DNA of 52,227 bases. Source: Planctomycetota bacterium (GTDB taxonomy: Bacteria; Planctomycetota; UBA1135; JAKEFM01). The first letter of the stretch is position 1; each line of letters opens with the position of its first letter. The position numbers and the translations under genes are program-made. Below are positions 40,967 through 49,605 of this stretch, in pieces. The notes under the pieces were generated by a model. It ran no database searches. It saw nothing but the letters and a program-made list of their open reading frames with translations, and was not told the DNA's origin. The stretch spans positions 1-52,227 of the forward strand of contig JAKEFM010000164.1 in NCBI GenBank assembly GCA_022616055.1, read 5' to 3'.

Positions 40967-41614
40967 GTGCGGTTCCTCGCCCTCCTCGGGATCGTCGCGA
41001 TCCTCGCCGGCGCGGCGATCCTCGCGGCGCGCCTCTTCCCCTCGGAGAAGGACCGGCTCCGCGAGCGGATCGACGCGTGCGAGCGGGCGATCGAGGAGGA
41101 GGACGCCGAGGCGCTCGCGGGGATTCTCTCGGAGTCGTTCCGGTTCGAGGGGGAAGGGGTCGTCGGGACCGGGGACCGGGGCCGCGCCCTCGAGCGCGTC
41201 CGGAGGCTCGCCGACGACGCCCGCTCCCTGCGGATCTGGACCCGGGACCTCGAGGCCGAGCTCGACGAGGGGCGCGCCACCGTCCGCCTCGAGGGGGGCG
41301 CGTCCTGGGGCTCCGTCGAGAAGAGGCCCGGGCAGGAGCGATTCGAGGGGATGCACGGCCGGTTCCGGGCGGACCTCGAGCTTCGCCGGAAGGAGGGAGG
41401 CGGATGGGTGCTCGAGTCGGCGAAGATCGAGGTGCGCGATCCCCTCGCGGAGATTCGGGTGCGACAGCGCAGGCGTCGCGGAGCCCCTAGGCGGCCGACT
41501 CCAGGATCGCCCGGATCTCGCGCGGATCGAGCCCCTCGACGACCTCGACCCGGCCGATCGCGCGCGGGAGGGCGAAGGCGAGGCGCCGGCCGCGCGCCTT
41601 CTTGTCGGCCGTGA
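40967..41614 (+). CDS. Small membrane-anchored protein with SnoaL/NTF2-like part, overlapping aroB
   Basis: 215 residues from the GTG at 40967. An N-terminal helix, LALLGIVAILAGAAILAARLF (about 4-24), is followed by about 140 residues of charged sequence (RIDACERAIEEEDAEALAGILSESF, then LELRRKEGGGWVLESAKIEVRD) that resembles an NTF2/SnoaL-like domain. The folded part ends near residue 170. The last roughly 43 residues are Arg/Pro/Gly-rich and are the antisense of the aroB 3' end (128-base convergent overlap), which suggests that the original stop codon was lost. It follows ispH by 6 bases. The function is unknown. Confidence 0.6.
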   Translation: MRFLALLGIVAILAGAAILAARLFPSEKDRLRERIDACERAIEEEDAEALAGILSESFRFEGEGVVGTGDRGRALERVRRLADDARSLRIWTRDLEAELDEGRATVRLEGGASWGSVEKRPGQERFEGMHGRFRADLELRRKEGGGWVLESAKIEVRDPLAEIRVRQRRRRGAPRRPTPGSPGSRADRAPRRPRPGRSRAGGRRRGAGRAPSCRP

Positions 41615-42569
41615 GCGCCTCGAGGAGCGCGCCGAGGTCGAGCCGGGGCAGGGAGGTCGGCAGCCCGAGCGCGCCGAGGAGACCCTCCATCCGGGCGCGC
41701 TCGCCGGAGGGGAAGGTCCCCCTCCCCTCGGCGAGACGGCCCTCGAGGGCCATCCCGATCGAGACGGCGCGGCCGTGGGGGATCGCGAAGCCGCTCGCCT
41801 TCTCGACCGCGTGCCCGACGGTGTGGCCGAAGTTGAGGAGCCGCCGGTCGCCCGCCTCCCGTTCGTCGCGGGAGACGATCGCCGCTTTCACCCCCGCCGC
41901 GAGGCGGACCACCTCGAGGAGCCGGTCCGGATCGCGCCGGAGCCGGTCCGCTCCGCCGCTCTCCCCCTCGAGGAACGCGAAGAGCTCGGGATCCCCGACG
42001 ACCGCCGCCTTGACGACCTCGGCCAGCCCCGTCGCGAACTCCCCGGCCGGAAGCGTCCCGAGGAAACCGAGATCGCAGAGCACCGCGCGCGGCTGGTGGA
42101 ACGCGCCGACCAGGTTCTTCCCCCCGGGGAGATCGATCGCCGTCTTTCCCCCGATCGCGGCGTCGACCATCCCGAGGAGAGTCGTCGGCACTGCGATCCA
42201 GGGGATCCCCCGGTGCCAGGTCGCCGCGGCGAACCCGACCAGGTCGGTGAGGGAACCTCCCCCCGCCGCCACCACCAGGGAGCCGCGGTCGAGCCCGGCA
42301 CGGGCGAAGGCCTCCCAGGCGGCGAGCAGCCGCTGCGGGCTCTTCGCCCCCTCGCCGCCGGGGACGGGGAGGACCGCGGACGTCCGGAGCTCGGGACGGG
42401 CGAGGAGGAGGGGATGGCTCGCGAGGAGCCCCTCGTCCACCGCGAACAGGAACGACGTCGGCCGCGACGCCTCCAGGAGTCCGGAGAGGTCCGCGAGCGC
42501 TCCCTCCCCGATCCGCACGGAGTAGGACCGCTCCCCGAGCGAGACCTCGACCTCGGCCCGGCGGCTCAC
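41487..42569 (-). CDS. aroB: 3-dehydroquinate synthase
   Basis: 360 residues. It converts DAHP to 3-dehydroquinate, the second step of the shikimate pathway, using NAD+ and zinc. Visible blocks are VVAAGGGSLTDLVGFAAATWHRGI, PTTLLGMVDAAIGGKTAID and GKNLVGAFHQP (about 100-160), GLAEVVKAA with the Glu ligand, LLNFGHTVGHAVE and IPHGRAVSIGM with the His ligands. All active-site motifs of the family are intact, so it is a true AroB rather than an EboD-type relative. The GTG start overlaps the previous gene's stop by GTGA. Confidence 0.95.
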   Translation of the reverse strand: MSRRAEVEVSLGERSYSVRIGEGALADLSGLLEASRPTSFLFAVDEGLLASHPLLLARPELRTSAVLPVPGGEGAKSPQRLLAAWEAFARAGLDRGSLVVAAGGGSLTDLVGFAAATWHRGIPWIAVPTTLLGMVDAAIGGKTAIDLPGGKNLVGAFHQPRAVLCDLGFLGTLPAGEFATGLAEVVKAAVVGDPELFAFLEGESGGADRLRRDPDRLLEVVRLAAGVKAAIVSRDEREAGDRRLLNFGHTVGHAVEKASGFAIPHGRAVSIGMALEGRLAEGRGTFPSGERARMEGLLGALGLPTSLPRLDLGALLEALTADKKARGRRLAFALPRAIGRVEVVEGLDPREIRAILESAA

Positions 42570-43882
42570 GGCCCGGGCTCCGTGCGGGCGAGGACCTGTT
42601 CCCGGTAGCGCCGGAAGATCTCGGCGCGCCGGCGCTCCGCCCGCCGCCGGTCGCGGCGGAGGATCGCGAGGAAGCAGGCGCCGGTCCCCCCCAGGATGCC
42701 GAGGGCGATCCAGCCGAGGTGGGACCCGAATCCGGAACGGGGCTCCGCGTACCGCAGAACCCGTCTCGCCACGAAGAGCGGCGCCTGGCGCGTCTCGCCG
42801 CCGGCGGTCGGATAGGCGTGGTTCTTGAGGAAGTAGCCGTGGACCCAGGCGAGGTCGCCGCGTCGAAGTCCCCGCGCCGGGGTGCCGGCGGGAGCGTCGA
42901 TCCGCGCGACCCCCGTGTGGAGGTTCATGAGCCAGCCCACGTCGACGGCCTCGAGGCGGGCGGCGTTCTCCGGGGCCGGGTAGCGCAGGAAGGCGTCGGC
43001 GAGCCGGCCGAAGAGGCGGAAGGGCCGGCCGCGGTGGGAGGCCGGGTCGGCGACGAGGGCGGAGATCCCCTCCTTGTCGAGCTCCGGCGCGGCCTCGAAC
43101 TCCGCCTCGTCGCCCGGGCCGTGCCGGGCGAAGGAGAGGAGGTGGTAGTAAGGCTCCTCCTCGACGCGCTCCTTCTCGCCCGCGGTCTCGTCCTTCGCCT
43201 GGGAGAGGAGGGAGGGATCGAGGGCGAGGACCGGCCCGGCGGCGGGCACCGACGAGAGGAGGCGCCGCCCGACGAGGAGGGGGGCGGAGGCCGGAGCGCC
43301 CTCGAGCGATCCCTCGAAGATCTTCCAGAAGATCCCGTCGAGCCGGACGAAGTCGTCGCGCGCCGCCCCCGAGTCGCGGAGGACGGCGAAGTGGACGAGA
43401 TCCCCCTCCTCGCTCCGCATCGCGCCGCGGAAATGCGGGGGGAGGGGGGGAGGGCCGGGATCGGCCGCGACCGCCTCGAGCGAGAGGATCCGGCCGCGCG
43501 CCCGGAACAGCTCGCCGCGGAACCGGGCCGGCTCCCGCTCGATCGCGGCGCGCGGGAGGCCCGCCGCCTCCCCCGCGTCGAAGGGCTCCGGAGGCAGGCT
43601 CTCCGCCGCCTCGAGGAGATGCGCGAGGGGGGCGGGTTCCAGGCGGAGCCGATCGACCCGCGTCGCGTCCCGCGTCTCGCGCGCGAGGGCGTCGCGATCG
43701 ACGGGGGGTCCCGGCAGGACGACCGGCGCGCTCGCCGGCCCCGCCGCCCCGACCTCCGACTCGAGGGCGAGGCGCGCCCGGACCGCGCCGAGGAAATGGA
43801 GGAGCGCTCCGAGGAGGAGGAGGACGCCGAGGCCCATCGCGGCCAGGCGGATCCGCTCCCCGGCGGTGAATCGCCCGCGCAT
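42566..43882 (-). CDS. Uncharacterised bitopic membrane protein
   Basis: 438 residues. An N-terminal membrane helix (about 13-33, IRLAAMGLGVLLLLGALLHFL) is followed by a large extracytoplasmic domain with repeated OB-like beta segments (FRGELFRARGRILSLEAV, SHRGRPFRLFGRLADAFL, LRRGDLAWVHGYFLKNH). A second helix lies near 388-410, with a charged cytoplasmic tail. No family is recognised. The ATG at 43882 with GGAGG five bases upstream is preferred to a TTG at 43921. Its stop overlaps the aroB start, so it is in the same operon. It could anchor or scaffold something at the membrane, but nothing ties it to aromatic synthesis. Confidence 0.7.
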   Translation of the reverse strand: MRGRFTAGERIRLAAMGLGVLLLLGALLHFLGAVRARLALESEVGAAGPASAPVVLPGPPVDRDALARETRDATRVDRLRLEPAPLAHLLEAAESLPPEPFDAGEAAGLPRAAIEREPARFRGELFRARGRILSLEAVAADPGPPPLPPHFRGAMRSEEGDLVHFAVLRDSGAARDDFVRLDGIFWKIFEGSLEGAPASAPLLVGRRLLSSVPAAGPVLALDPSLLSQAKDETAGEKERVEEEPYYHLLSFARHGPGDEAEFEAAPELDKEGISALVADPASHRGRPFRLFGRLADAFLRYPAPENAARLEAVDVGWLMNLHTGVARIDAPAGTPARGLRRGDLAWVHGYFLKNHAYPTAGGETRQAPLFVARRVLRYAEPRSGFGSHLGWIALGILGGTGACFLAILRRDRRRAERRRAEIFRRYREQVLARTEPGP

Positions 43883-44102
43883 CTCCCCCTCCGCGCCCGG
43901 GAGCCCGGCGCCCGGCTTCAACGGCCTCTCCTCCGCCGGTCCTCGGACCCGGCCGCGGCGGAGGGCTGGGGGGAACCGGGCACGGCGCGACGCGGGCCGA
44001 TTCTACCCCTTCCCCCGCGGACGCGGACCGGGTCCTTGGAGGGGCCTCGGACCGCGGCGTATCCTCCGGTCCCTCCCCGCTCCCCACGAGACGCCGGAGA
44101 CC

Positions 44103-45176
44103 ATGCCGACCGAGTACTCCCTTTCCGAGATCGCCGATCGGATCGGCGGGGAGGTCCGCGGCGACGGATCGATCCGCATCGCTCGGGTCCGCGACCTCGC
44201 CACCGCAGGGCCCGGGGACCTCTCCTTCCTCTCGAACGAGCGCTACCGCCCCCTCCTAGGCCGCACGCGGGCCTCGGCCGCCATCGTCGGCGCCCGCGAG
44301 GAAGCCCCCTGCGCGACGATCCGCGTGGCGGACCCCTACCTCGGACTGTGCCGCGCGCTCGAGCTCTTCCACCCCTCCGCGCTCCCCCGCGCCCCCGGGC
44401 TCCACCCGAGCGCCGTCGTCGACCCGACCGCCTCCGTCTCCCCGAAGGCCCACGTCGGCCCCCTCTGCGTCATCGAGGCGCGCGCGCGGATCGAGGCCGG
44501 CGTGGTCCTGCGGGCGTCGGTCTTCGTCGGCGAGGGGAGCACGATCGGGGAGGGCTCCTACCTCTACCCCGGCGTCGTCGTCCGGGAGGGGGTCCGGATC
44601 GGCCGGCGGGTGATCCTCCATTCCGGCGTCGTCCTGGGAGGGGATGGATTCGGCTACGCGCGCGAGGGACGGGCCCACCGCAAGATCCCCCAGGTGGGCG
44701 GGGTCGGGATCGGCGACGACGTCGAGATCGGGGCGAATGCGACCGTCGACCGCGGCGCGCTCGAGGACACGAGGATCGGCCGCGGGACGAAGATCGACAA
44801 CCTGGTCATGGTCGCCCACAACGTCGTCGTCGGGGAGGACTGTCTCCTCGTCGCCCAGACGGGGATCTCCGGGAGCGCGAAGGTCGGCGACCGGGTGACC
44901 CTCGGCGGACAGGTGGGGGTCGTCGGACACATCACGATCGGCGACGGAGCGACCGCCGGCGCGCAAGCCGGCGTCACCCGCCCCGTCCCGGCGGATGCGG
45001 TCGTCGCCGGGACGCCGGCCCGGGCCTTCGGGGAGATGCGGCGCGTCTGGGCTGCCCAGCAACGCCTCCCCGGCTTGCTCGAGCGCTTCGCGGCGCTCGA
45101 GGAGAAGGTGCGCGCCCTCGAGGCGCGGGCCGAGGACCCCGGTCCGGCGGCCCCTCCCCCTAGTCGCCCGCGTTGA
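44103..45176 (+). CDS. lpxD: UDP-3-O-(3-hydroxyacyl)glucosamine N-acyltransferase
   Basis: 357 residues. It adds the N-linked acyl chain during lipid A synthesis. The N-terminal uridine-binding part is SLSEIADRIGGEVRGD (about 6-21) and GPGDLSFLSNERY. Left-handed beta-helix hexapeptide repeats run from about 100 to 320 (VGPLCVIEARARIEAGVVL, GVRIGRRVILHSGVVL). The catalytic His is His239 in MVAHNVVVGED, at the same number as in E. coli. The C-terminal helix ends in a Pro-rich tail. The gene implies that the host makes lipid A. No lpxA or fabZ is adjacent. The ATG is at 44103. The 3' end overlaps the convergent Nudix gene by 17 bases. Confidence 0.95.
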   Translation: MPTEYSLSEIADRIGGEVRGDGSIRIARVRDLATAGPGDLSFLSNERYRPLLGRTRASAAIVGAREEAPCATIRVADPYLGLCRALELFHPSALPRAPGLHPSAVVDPTASVSPKAHVGPLCVIEARARIEAGVVLRASVFVGEGSTIGEGSYLYPGVVVREGVRIGRRVILHSGVVLGGDGFGYAREGRAHRKIPQVGGVGIGDDVEIGANATVDRGALEDTRIGRGTKIDNLVMVAHNVVVGEDCLLVAQTGISGSAKVGDRVTLGGQVGVVGHITIGDGATAGAQAGVTRPVPADAVVAGTPARAFGEMRRVWAAQQRLPGLLERFAALEEKVRALEARAEDPGPAAPPPSRPR

Positions 45177-45588
45177 GGAGAGCGTGGAGCCGCAGCATCG
45201 CGCGGCGGTTCGCCTCGAACTCGATCCGGCGGTAGGCGCTCGGGAAGTCCTCCCAGCAGAGCTCGCTCACGTCGGGTCCGAGGAGGAGGGGAGGCTCGTC
45301 CACCCCCGGGATCCGGCAGGCGTACGCCCACTCGATCAGGTCGAGCCCCCCGACGTGGGTCCGCTCGATGGAGTGCAGATCGACGAGCGACTCCGTCCGG
45401 TCGACCCCGATCTCCTCCCGGACGCGGCGCCGCGCGGCCCGGACGACGTCCTCCGAGGGCTGGATCGGCCCGACGATCGGGCCCCACAGCCCCTCGGCGC
45501 GCGGCCGCCCCCGGACGAGGAGGTAGCGCACGTCGCTCCCCGCGAACCGGTAGACGAACACCTTCACGCGATGCGCGATCTCGATCAT
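45160..45588 (-). CDS. Nudix hydrolase family protein
   Basis: 142 residues. The Nudix box reads GPIQPSEDVVRAARRRVREEIGV (about 39-61, given in two parts of the pattern G-x5-E and R-V-R-E-E-I-G). The second residue of the usual REUXEE is Arg instead of Glu, so metal binding may be altered. The fold strands around it (KVFVYRFAGSDVRYLLVRG, WAYACRIPGVDEPPLLLG) are normal. Members cleave nucleoside diphosphates linked to another group. The substrate is unknown. The ATG is at 45588. Confidence 0.82.
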   Translation of the reverse strand: MIEIAHRVKVFVYRFAGSDVRYLLVRGRPRAEGLWGPIVGPIQPSEDVVRAARRRVREEIGVDRTESLVDLHSIERTHVGGLDLIEWAYACRIPGVDEPPLLLGPDVSELCWEDFPSAYRRIEFEANRRAMLRLHALLNAGD

Positions 45589-45716
45589 CGGGCTCGGGGT
45601 CCGGTCGCCGCTGGACGCTCCAGGCGCCCCTTCTCTTCGACCACGAAGGGGTCCGACTGGAGGGTGCTCGGCCCGGGGAGGCCCGCCCGCTCGATACCCC
45701 GTGCTCCGGGGGAGGG

Positions 45717-47543
45717 CTACAGGGGAGGGCCGACGTCCGCCGGGAGGAGGATCCTCCGGACGACCGGGATCGGCGGGGCGCCGCAGGCGAGGAAGGCGTC
45801 GTGGAACTCGCCGAGCCCGGCGTCCGCCCCCTTCGCCTGCCGCCAGTCCTCCCGCAGCTTGAGGATCATCCTCTTGCCGAGGGTGTAGGCGAGGTAGGTC
45901 GCATCGGCGGTGCCGCGCCGGGCCTCGCGCTCCGCGACGGCGGGCTCGACGAGCGCGTGCTCGAGGAAGAACCGGGTCGCCTCCGGGAGGGTCATCTCCC
46001 GCGTGTGGAGGCGCATCCCGACGACGTACCGGCAGGCGCGGACGAGGGCGAGCTGGAGCTGCGCGAGCCGCATCTTCGGGTCCCCTCCCCCGAAGCCCTC
46101 CGCGAGCATCATCTCCTCGCAGTAGTGGGCCCATCCCTCGACGTTGCTCGTCGAGCGGAGGAAGCGCCGCACCGTCGAGGGGTGGAGCCTCAGCCTCTCC
46201 ATCTGCGTGAAATGGCCGGGATAGGCCTCGTGCGCCGACACGATCGGGAGCGCGTAGCGGTTGAAGAACCGCAGCTCCTCCTCGGCCTTCGCGGGGGGGG
46301 TCCCCGGCTTGGGGAGGGTGACGGAGTAGAACGCCTCGCGGGCGACCCGCTCGAGGGGGCCCGGGGAGTCCATCGAGGCGAAGGTGTAGGCGCGGGCGAA
46401 CGGCGGGGTCGGGCGGACCGTCGGCCGGTCCTCCCCCGGGAACGTCACGAGCCGCCTCTCGACGCAGAACCTCCGCAGCTCCGCGAGCCCCGCCTCGGCC
46501 GCGGGGACGAGCGCCTCGGCGGCCGGGTGCTCCTCGGCGATCCGGGCGAGGGCCGCCTTGGGCCCCTGGCCCGGCGCCACCTTCTCCGCCTCCTGGGCGA
46601 GGAGCTCCTCGAGCCGGGAGACCTCGTCCTCCCCGATCAGGAGGAGGCGGTCGAGCGGGATGGCGACCCCCTCCTCCAGGAAGAGCTTCCGCTCGAACGT
46701 GACGGGTCCGAGCGCGAAGGGGCCGGTGGAGCGGGGGAGGAGCTCGTCCTCGAGGACGCGCAGGTAGTCCCGGAGCCCCTGGCGCCCGCGCGCGAGGGCG
46801 TCGCGGAAGGCGGCCTCTTCCTCCGGCCCCAGGGCGCCGGGGGGGAAGGCGGTCTCCGCCTCCGACTCGAGGTAGTCGATCGCTCCCCGGGTCTGGTCGA
46901 CGGCGACCTCGGTCCAGACCTTCGGCGGCCGCTTCAGGTTCCGGCGGGCCGACGCGAGGAGGTCGGGGATCGCCCTCGCCCGGGAGGCGACGGCCGCCGC
47001 GCGGACGGGGGCCGGGGCGAACTCGCGGGCGAGCAGCGTGAAGAACCCCTCGCTCACGCGGCGAAGGTAGAAGTTCGGGTCGGTCTCCCAGCGCCGGACC
47101 GTCTCCAGATCGAGGGTCTCCGCCTTCATCCGATCGGCGAGGAGGCCGCGGTCGACGAGGCGGTCCCCCGTGAGGTCGCGCGGGTCGACCCTCTCGAGGT
47201 CGGTGTGGAGGCGCTTCAGGGTCGCGACGGTCTCCTCGATCGCCTCCCGGGAGAGGGCGCCGAGCTCGCCGTCCCGGCCGTGGAACCCGCTCTGGGTCGC
47301 CCGGACGGGATCGTGGCGGAAGATCGTCTCGAGGTAGATCGAGACGATCTGGTCGAAGCGCTGCTCGGCGACGGAGCCGGGAGCGGGCCGCGTCGGCTCG
47401 ACGGAGAGGAGGTCCTCGACCGTCGCGGCGGTCCGCCTCGCCTCCTCCTCGAACCGCCGGCCGAAGTCCTTGCAGGCGGCGAGGAGCGCGACCGGGACGG
47501 CGGGGACGAGGACCCGGAACGGGAAGCGTCGGGGGGTTGCCAT
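45717..47543 (-). CDS. DUF885 family protein (putative metalloprotease-like lipoprotein)
   Basis: 608 residues. The N-terminus VPAVPVALLAACKD has a lipobox-like AAC. The family's HExxH-like site is HEAYPGH at residues 438-444, followed by TQMERLRLHPSTVRRFLRST, GWAHYCEEMM (Glu ligand region) and LAQLQLALVRACRYVVGM. DUF885 proteins resemble M3/M32-type zinc peptidases, but the substrate is mostly unknown. The ATG at 47543 follows GGAGGAAGG and gives the signal; the frame is open further upstream but without any start codon. Confidence 0.9.
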   Translation of the reverse strand: MATPRRFPFRVLVPAVPVALLAACKDFGRRFEEEARRTAATVEDLLSVEPTRPAPGSVAEQRFDQIVSIYLETIFRHDPVRATQSGFHGRDGELGALSREAIEETVATLKRLHTDLERVDPRDLTGDRLVDRGLLADRMKAETLDLETVRRWETDPNFYLRRVSEGFFTLLAREFAPAPVRAAAVASRARAIPDLLASARRNLKRPPKVWTEVAVDQTRGAIDYLESEAETAFPPGALGPEEEAAFRDALARGRQGLRDYLRVLEDELLPRSTGPFALGPVTFERKLFLEEGVAIPLDRLLLIGEDEVSRLEELLAQEAEKVAPGQGPKAALARIAEEHPAAEALVPAAEAGLAELRRFCVERRLVTFPGEDRPTVRPTPPFARAYTFASMDSPGPLERVAREAFYSVTLPKPGTPPAKAEEELRFFNRYALPIVSAHEAYPGHFTQMERLRLHPSTVRRFLRSTSNVEGWAHYCEEMMLAEGFGGGDPKMRLAQLQLALVRACRYVVGMRLHTREMTLPEATRFFLEHALVEPAVAEREARRGTADATYLAYTLGKRMILKLREDWRQAKGADAGLGEFHDAFLACGAPPIPVVRRILLPADVGPPL

Positions 47544-48003
47544 GGCGCCTTCCTCCCGCGCGGCCCGCTCCCTCGGCGGGGGCCGGCGCGGGGCGCGGAT
47601 TCTACGGGGTCGCCGCGGGATTCCGAGACCGGCGCCCGACCCCCGCCCCGGGTCAGATTCCTTGGTCAGCCCCTCGGGGTCGTCGAAGAGGCTGAAGACC
47701 CGGCCGCTCGTCAGGGTCAGCTTCTTCCCCCCGTCCGTCCCCTCGACGTCGTCGAGGGGGTAGGCGAAGTCGGGCCGGACGACGCGCCCGCCGAGGTCGA
47801 AGGGCTCGCCCCTCGACCACGACGGCCCCTCGGCCGCGAAGCGCCGACGCGAGGCGCGGTCTCGCCGGGGCGCTACCCCCTCCTCTCTCGGCTCCCGGGC
47901 CGAAGGCCGGCCCCGGCCCTCGGGCCGGGAGCCCCCGAGAAGGAGCCGAGGGCGACGCGGTGCGAAGGCCGGTACCAGCCAGCCGGCGAGACACCCTGTG
48001 GGT
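47544..48003 (-). other. Region with a long imperfect hairpin and an orphan open frame
   Basis: The stretch between the FG-GAP gene and the DUF885 gene contains a 42-base hairpin (47891-47932): 20-base arms, 18 of 20 pairing, 2-base loop. It may terminate or insulate the FG-GAP transcript. No T-run follows. On the minus strand the DUF885 frame is open back through the region and encodes coding-like sequence (GEPFDLGGRVVRPDFAYPLD, TLTSGRVFSLFDDPEGLTK) but has no ATG, GTG or TTG. It could be the end of a broken gene. No function is recognised. Confidence 0.45.
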
Positions 48004-49590
48004 TCAGTTCACCGTGACCGACAGCAGGGAGGAGAAGTTCCCGGTCGAGCTCCCGGGATCGAAACTCGCGTGCTGGAAGTAGGCGGTCGCGCCGACGAGA
48101 GTGGGGTCGAGCGGGATCGTGATCGGAAGGAGGGTATTCCCGTCGGACGGGAGCACGCCGCCCGCGACGGGGAAAGCGATCGACGTGTCCAGGAGGAACG
48201 CCCCCGTGAACCCGGGGAGCGCGATCGGCGGGCCGAGGTTCGGACCCGCCATCAGCAGCCACGGAACCGAGGCCGTCGCGCGAATGTAGAGGTGCACCTG
48301 ACGGCCGAGCAGGGCCGACCCGATCAGCTCGAGATCGGAGAACCCGCCTGCGTTCACGACCACGGCGAAACCGGGGACTTGGGTTCCGGGAATCCCATGC
48401 TGGTAGAAGACGAGGTCCGGCCACCCGTCCGCGTTGACGTCCTCCGCAGTGACGTCGCCCGGATTCCACCGGATCCCTCCGGTGAGCACATGTTGCTGGA
48501 AGCTGGCTCCGGCTCCGAGGTTCTCGAAGACCTCCAGGCGATTCCCGGAATTCGATGGCGTTCCGGTCGTGACCTTGGAGATGACGAAGTCGGTGTCTCC
48601 GTCGAGGTCGAAGTCGCCGGTCGAGACGCCCGACGGAAAGCCGCTCGCACTGAAGGTCTGAGTGACGCTCCACATGGGGGAACCCGAGGCCCCCCACAGA
48701 TACAGGGCGACATCGTCCGTGAACGTCGAGCCCTCCGCGACGACGACGAGGTCGTCCGACCCGTTCCCATCGAAGTCGCCCCACGCAAAGGACTTCCCGC
48801 CGCCGACCGTCGGCGGCTCGACCGTCCCCCAGTACGGGTTCACCGGGAGGAAGCATCCCGTCCCCGTCCCGAGCCACATCTCCAGGATCGGTCCCCCGAC
48901 GATGTAGTCGGTCACGCCGTCGAGGTTGACGTCCCGTAGCTGGGTTTGAACGGGCGGAGCAACCGGGTTGAACGAGCCCTGTAGGAAGCAGGGAAACGGC
49001 ACCGGGGCGAATCCCGATCCTGCGAGGTTGATCTGGAGGCCGAGAGTGACGTCACCGCTCGTCGGGCCCGAAGTGACCATGATGTCCACATCGCCGTCAA
49101 CGTCGAAGTCGCCGGTGGCGATGCTCGTGGGGCCGGCCGTGGGCTGCGGATACAGCCACGGGAAGAAGGAGCCGGCCCCGTCTCCGGTCAGGACGGCGAC
49201 GGGGCTGGCTCCGGCGGGAACCCCAAAGCGACCGATGACGAGATCCGGGAACGCGTCCGCGTCGAGAGGCGCCACGTCCATGGCCCAGGGAATCAGCCAG
49301 GTCCCGCCCGTAACCTGTGAGGCGAAGGGCCCGAGGAACGCTCCGTCTCCCTCCGAGATCCAGGCCCCGACGACGCCAGAGGTGTGCGCGACGACGACGT
49401 CGGCGAGCCCGTCCAGGTTGAGGTCGCTCGTGACTAGCCCCTGCCCTCCAGGAGGAAGGAGGGGGGATCCCGACCAGGCGGAAGGCCCCGGGTAGTGGAT
49501 CGCGTCGGTGAACTGGATCGGCCCCGGCGACTGGAGGGCCGGCGGCGCGAACGTCCAGGCGAGGACGGCGAGGGTCGCGTTAAGTCTCAT
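48004..49590 (-). CDS. Secreted FG-GAP/VCBS repeat protein
   Basis: 528 residues with signal peptide MRLNATLAVLAWTFAPPALQ. Seven Asp-rich calcium loops (DLNLDGLADVVV, DFDVDGDVDIMV, DVNLDGVTDYIV, DFDGNGSDDLVV, DFDLDGDTDFVI, DVNADGWPDLVF and a weaker one) build a beta-propeller (about 50-400). The C-terminal domain (IPLDPTLVGATAYFQHASFDPGSSTGNFS, about 490-520) matches the planctomycete-type ending seen at 7390-8430. It is likely a surface adhesin or matrix protein. The gene shares orientation with the 49606 gene upstream (15-base gap), so they are probably one transcript. Confidence 0.88.
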   Translation of the reverse strand: MRLNATLAVLAWTFAPPALQSPGPIQFTDAIHYPGPSAWSGSPLLPPGGQGLVTSDLNLDGLADVVVAHTSGVVGAWISEGDGAFLGPFASQVTGGTWLIPWAMDVAPLDADAFPDLVIGRFGVPAGASPVAVLTGDGAGSFFPWLYPQPTAGPTSIATGDFDVDGDVDIMVTSGPTSGDVTLGLQINLAGSGFAPVPFPCFLQGSFNPVAPPVQTQLRDVNLDGVTDYIVGGPILEMWLGTGTGCFLPVNPYWGTVEPPTVGGGKSFAWGDFDGNGSDDLVVVAEGSTFTDDVALYLWGASGSPMWSVTQTFSASGFPSGVSTGDFDLDGDTDFVISKVTTGTPSNSGNRLEVFENLGAGASFQQHVLTGGIRWNPGDVTAEDVNADGWPDLVFYQHGIPGTQVPGFAVVVNAGGFSDLELIGSALLGRQVHLYIRATASVPWLLMAGPNLGPPIALPGFTGAFLLDTSIAFPVAGGVLPSDGNTLLPITIPLDPTLVGATAYFQHASFDPGSSTGNFSSLLSVTVN

Positions 49591-49605
49591 GGCGAAGCGC
49601 GGCCC

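Noticed and set aside
41487-42569. AroB as an EboD-type paralogue completing an ebo pathway
   Set aside because: All AroB active-site motifs are canonical, and the gene is 36 kb from the EboF-like gene.
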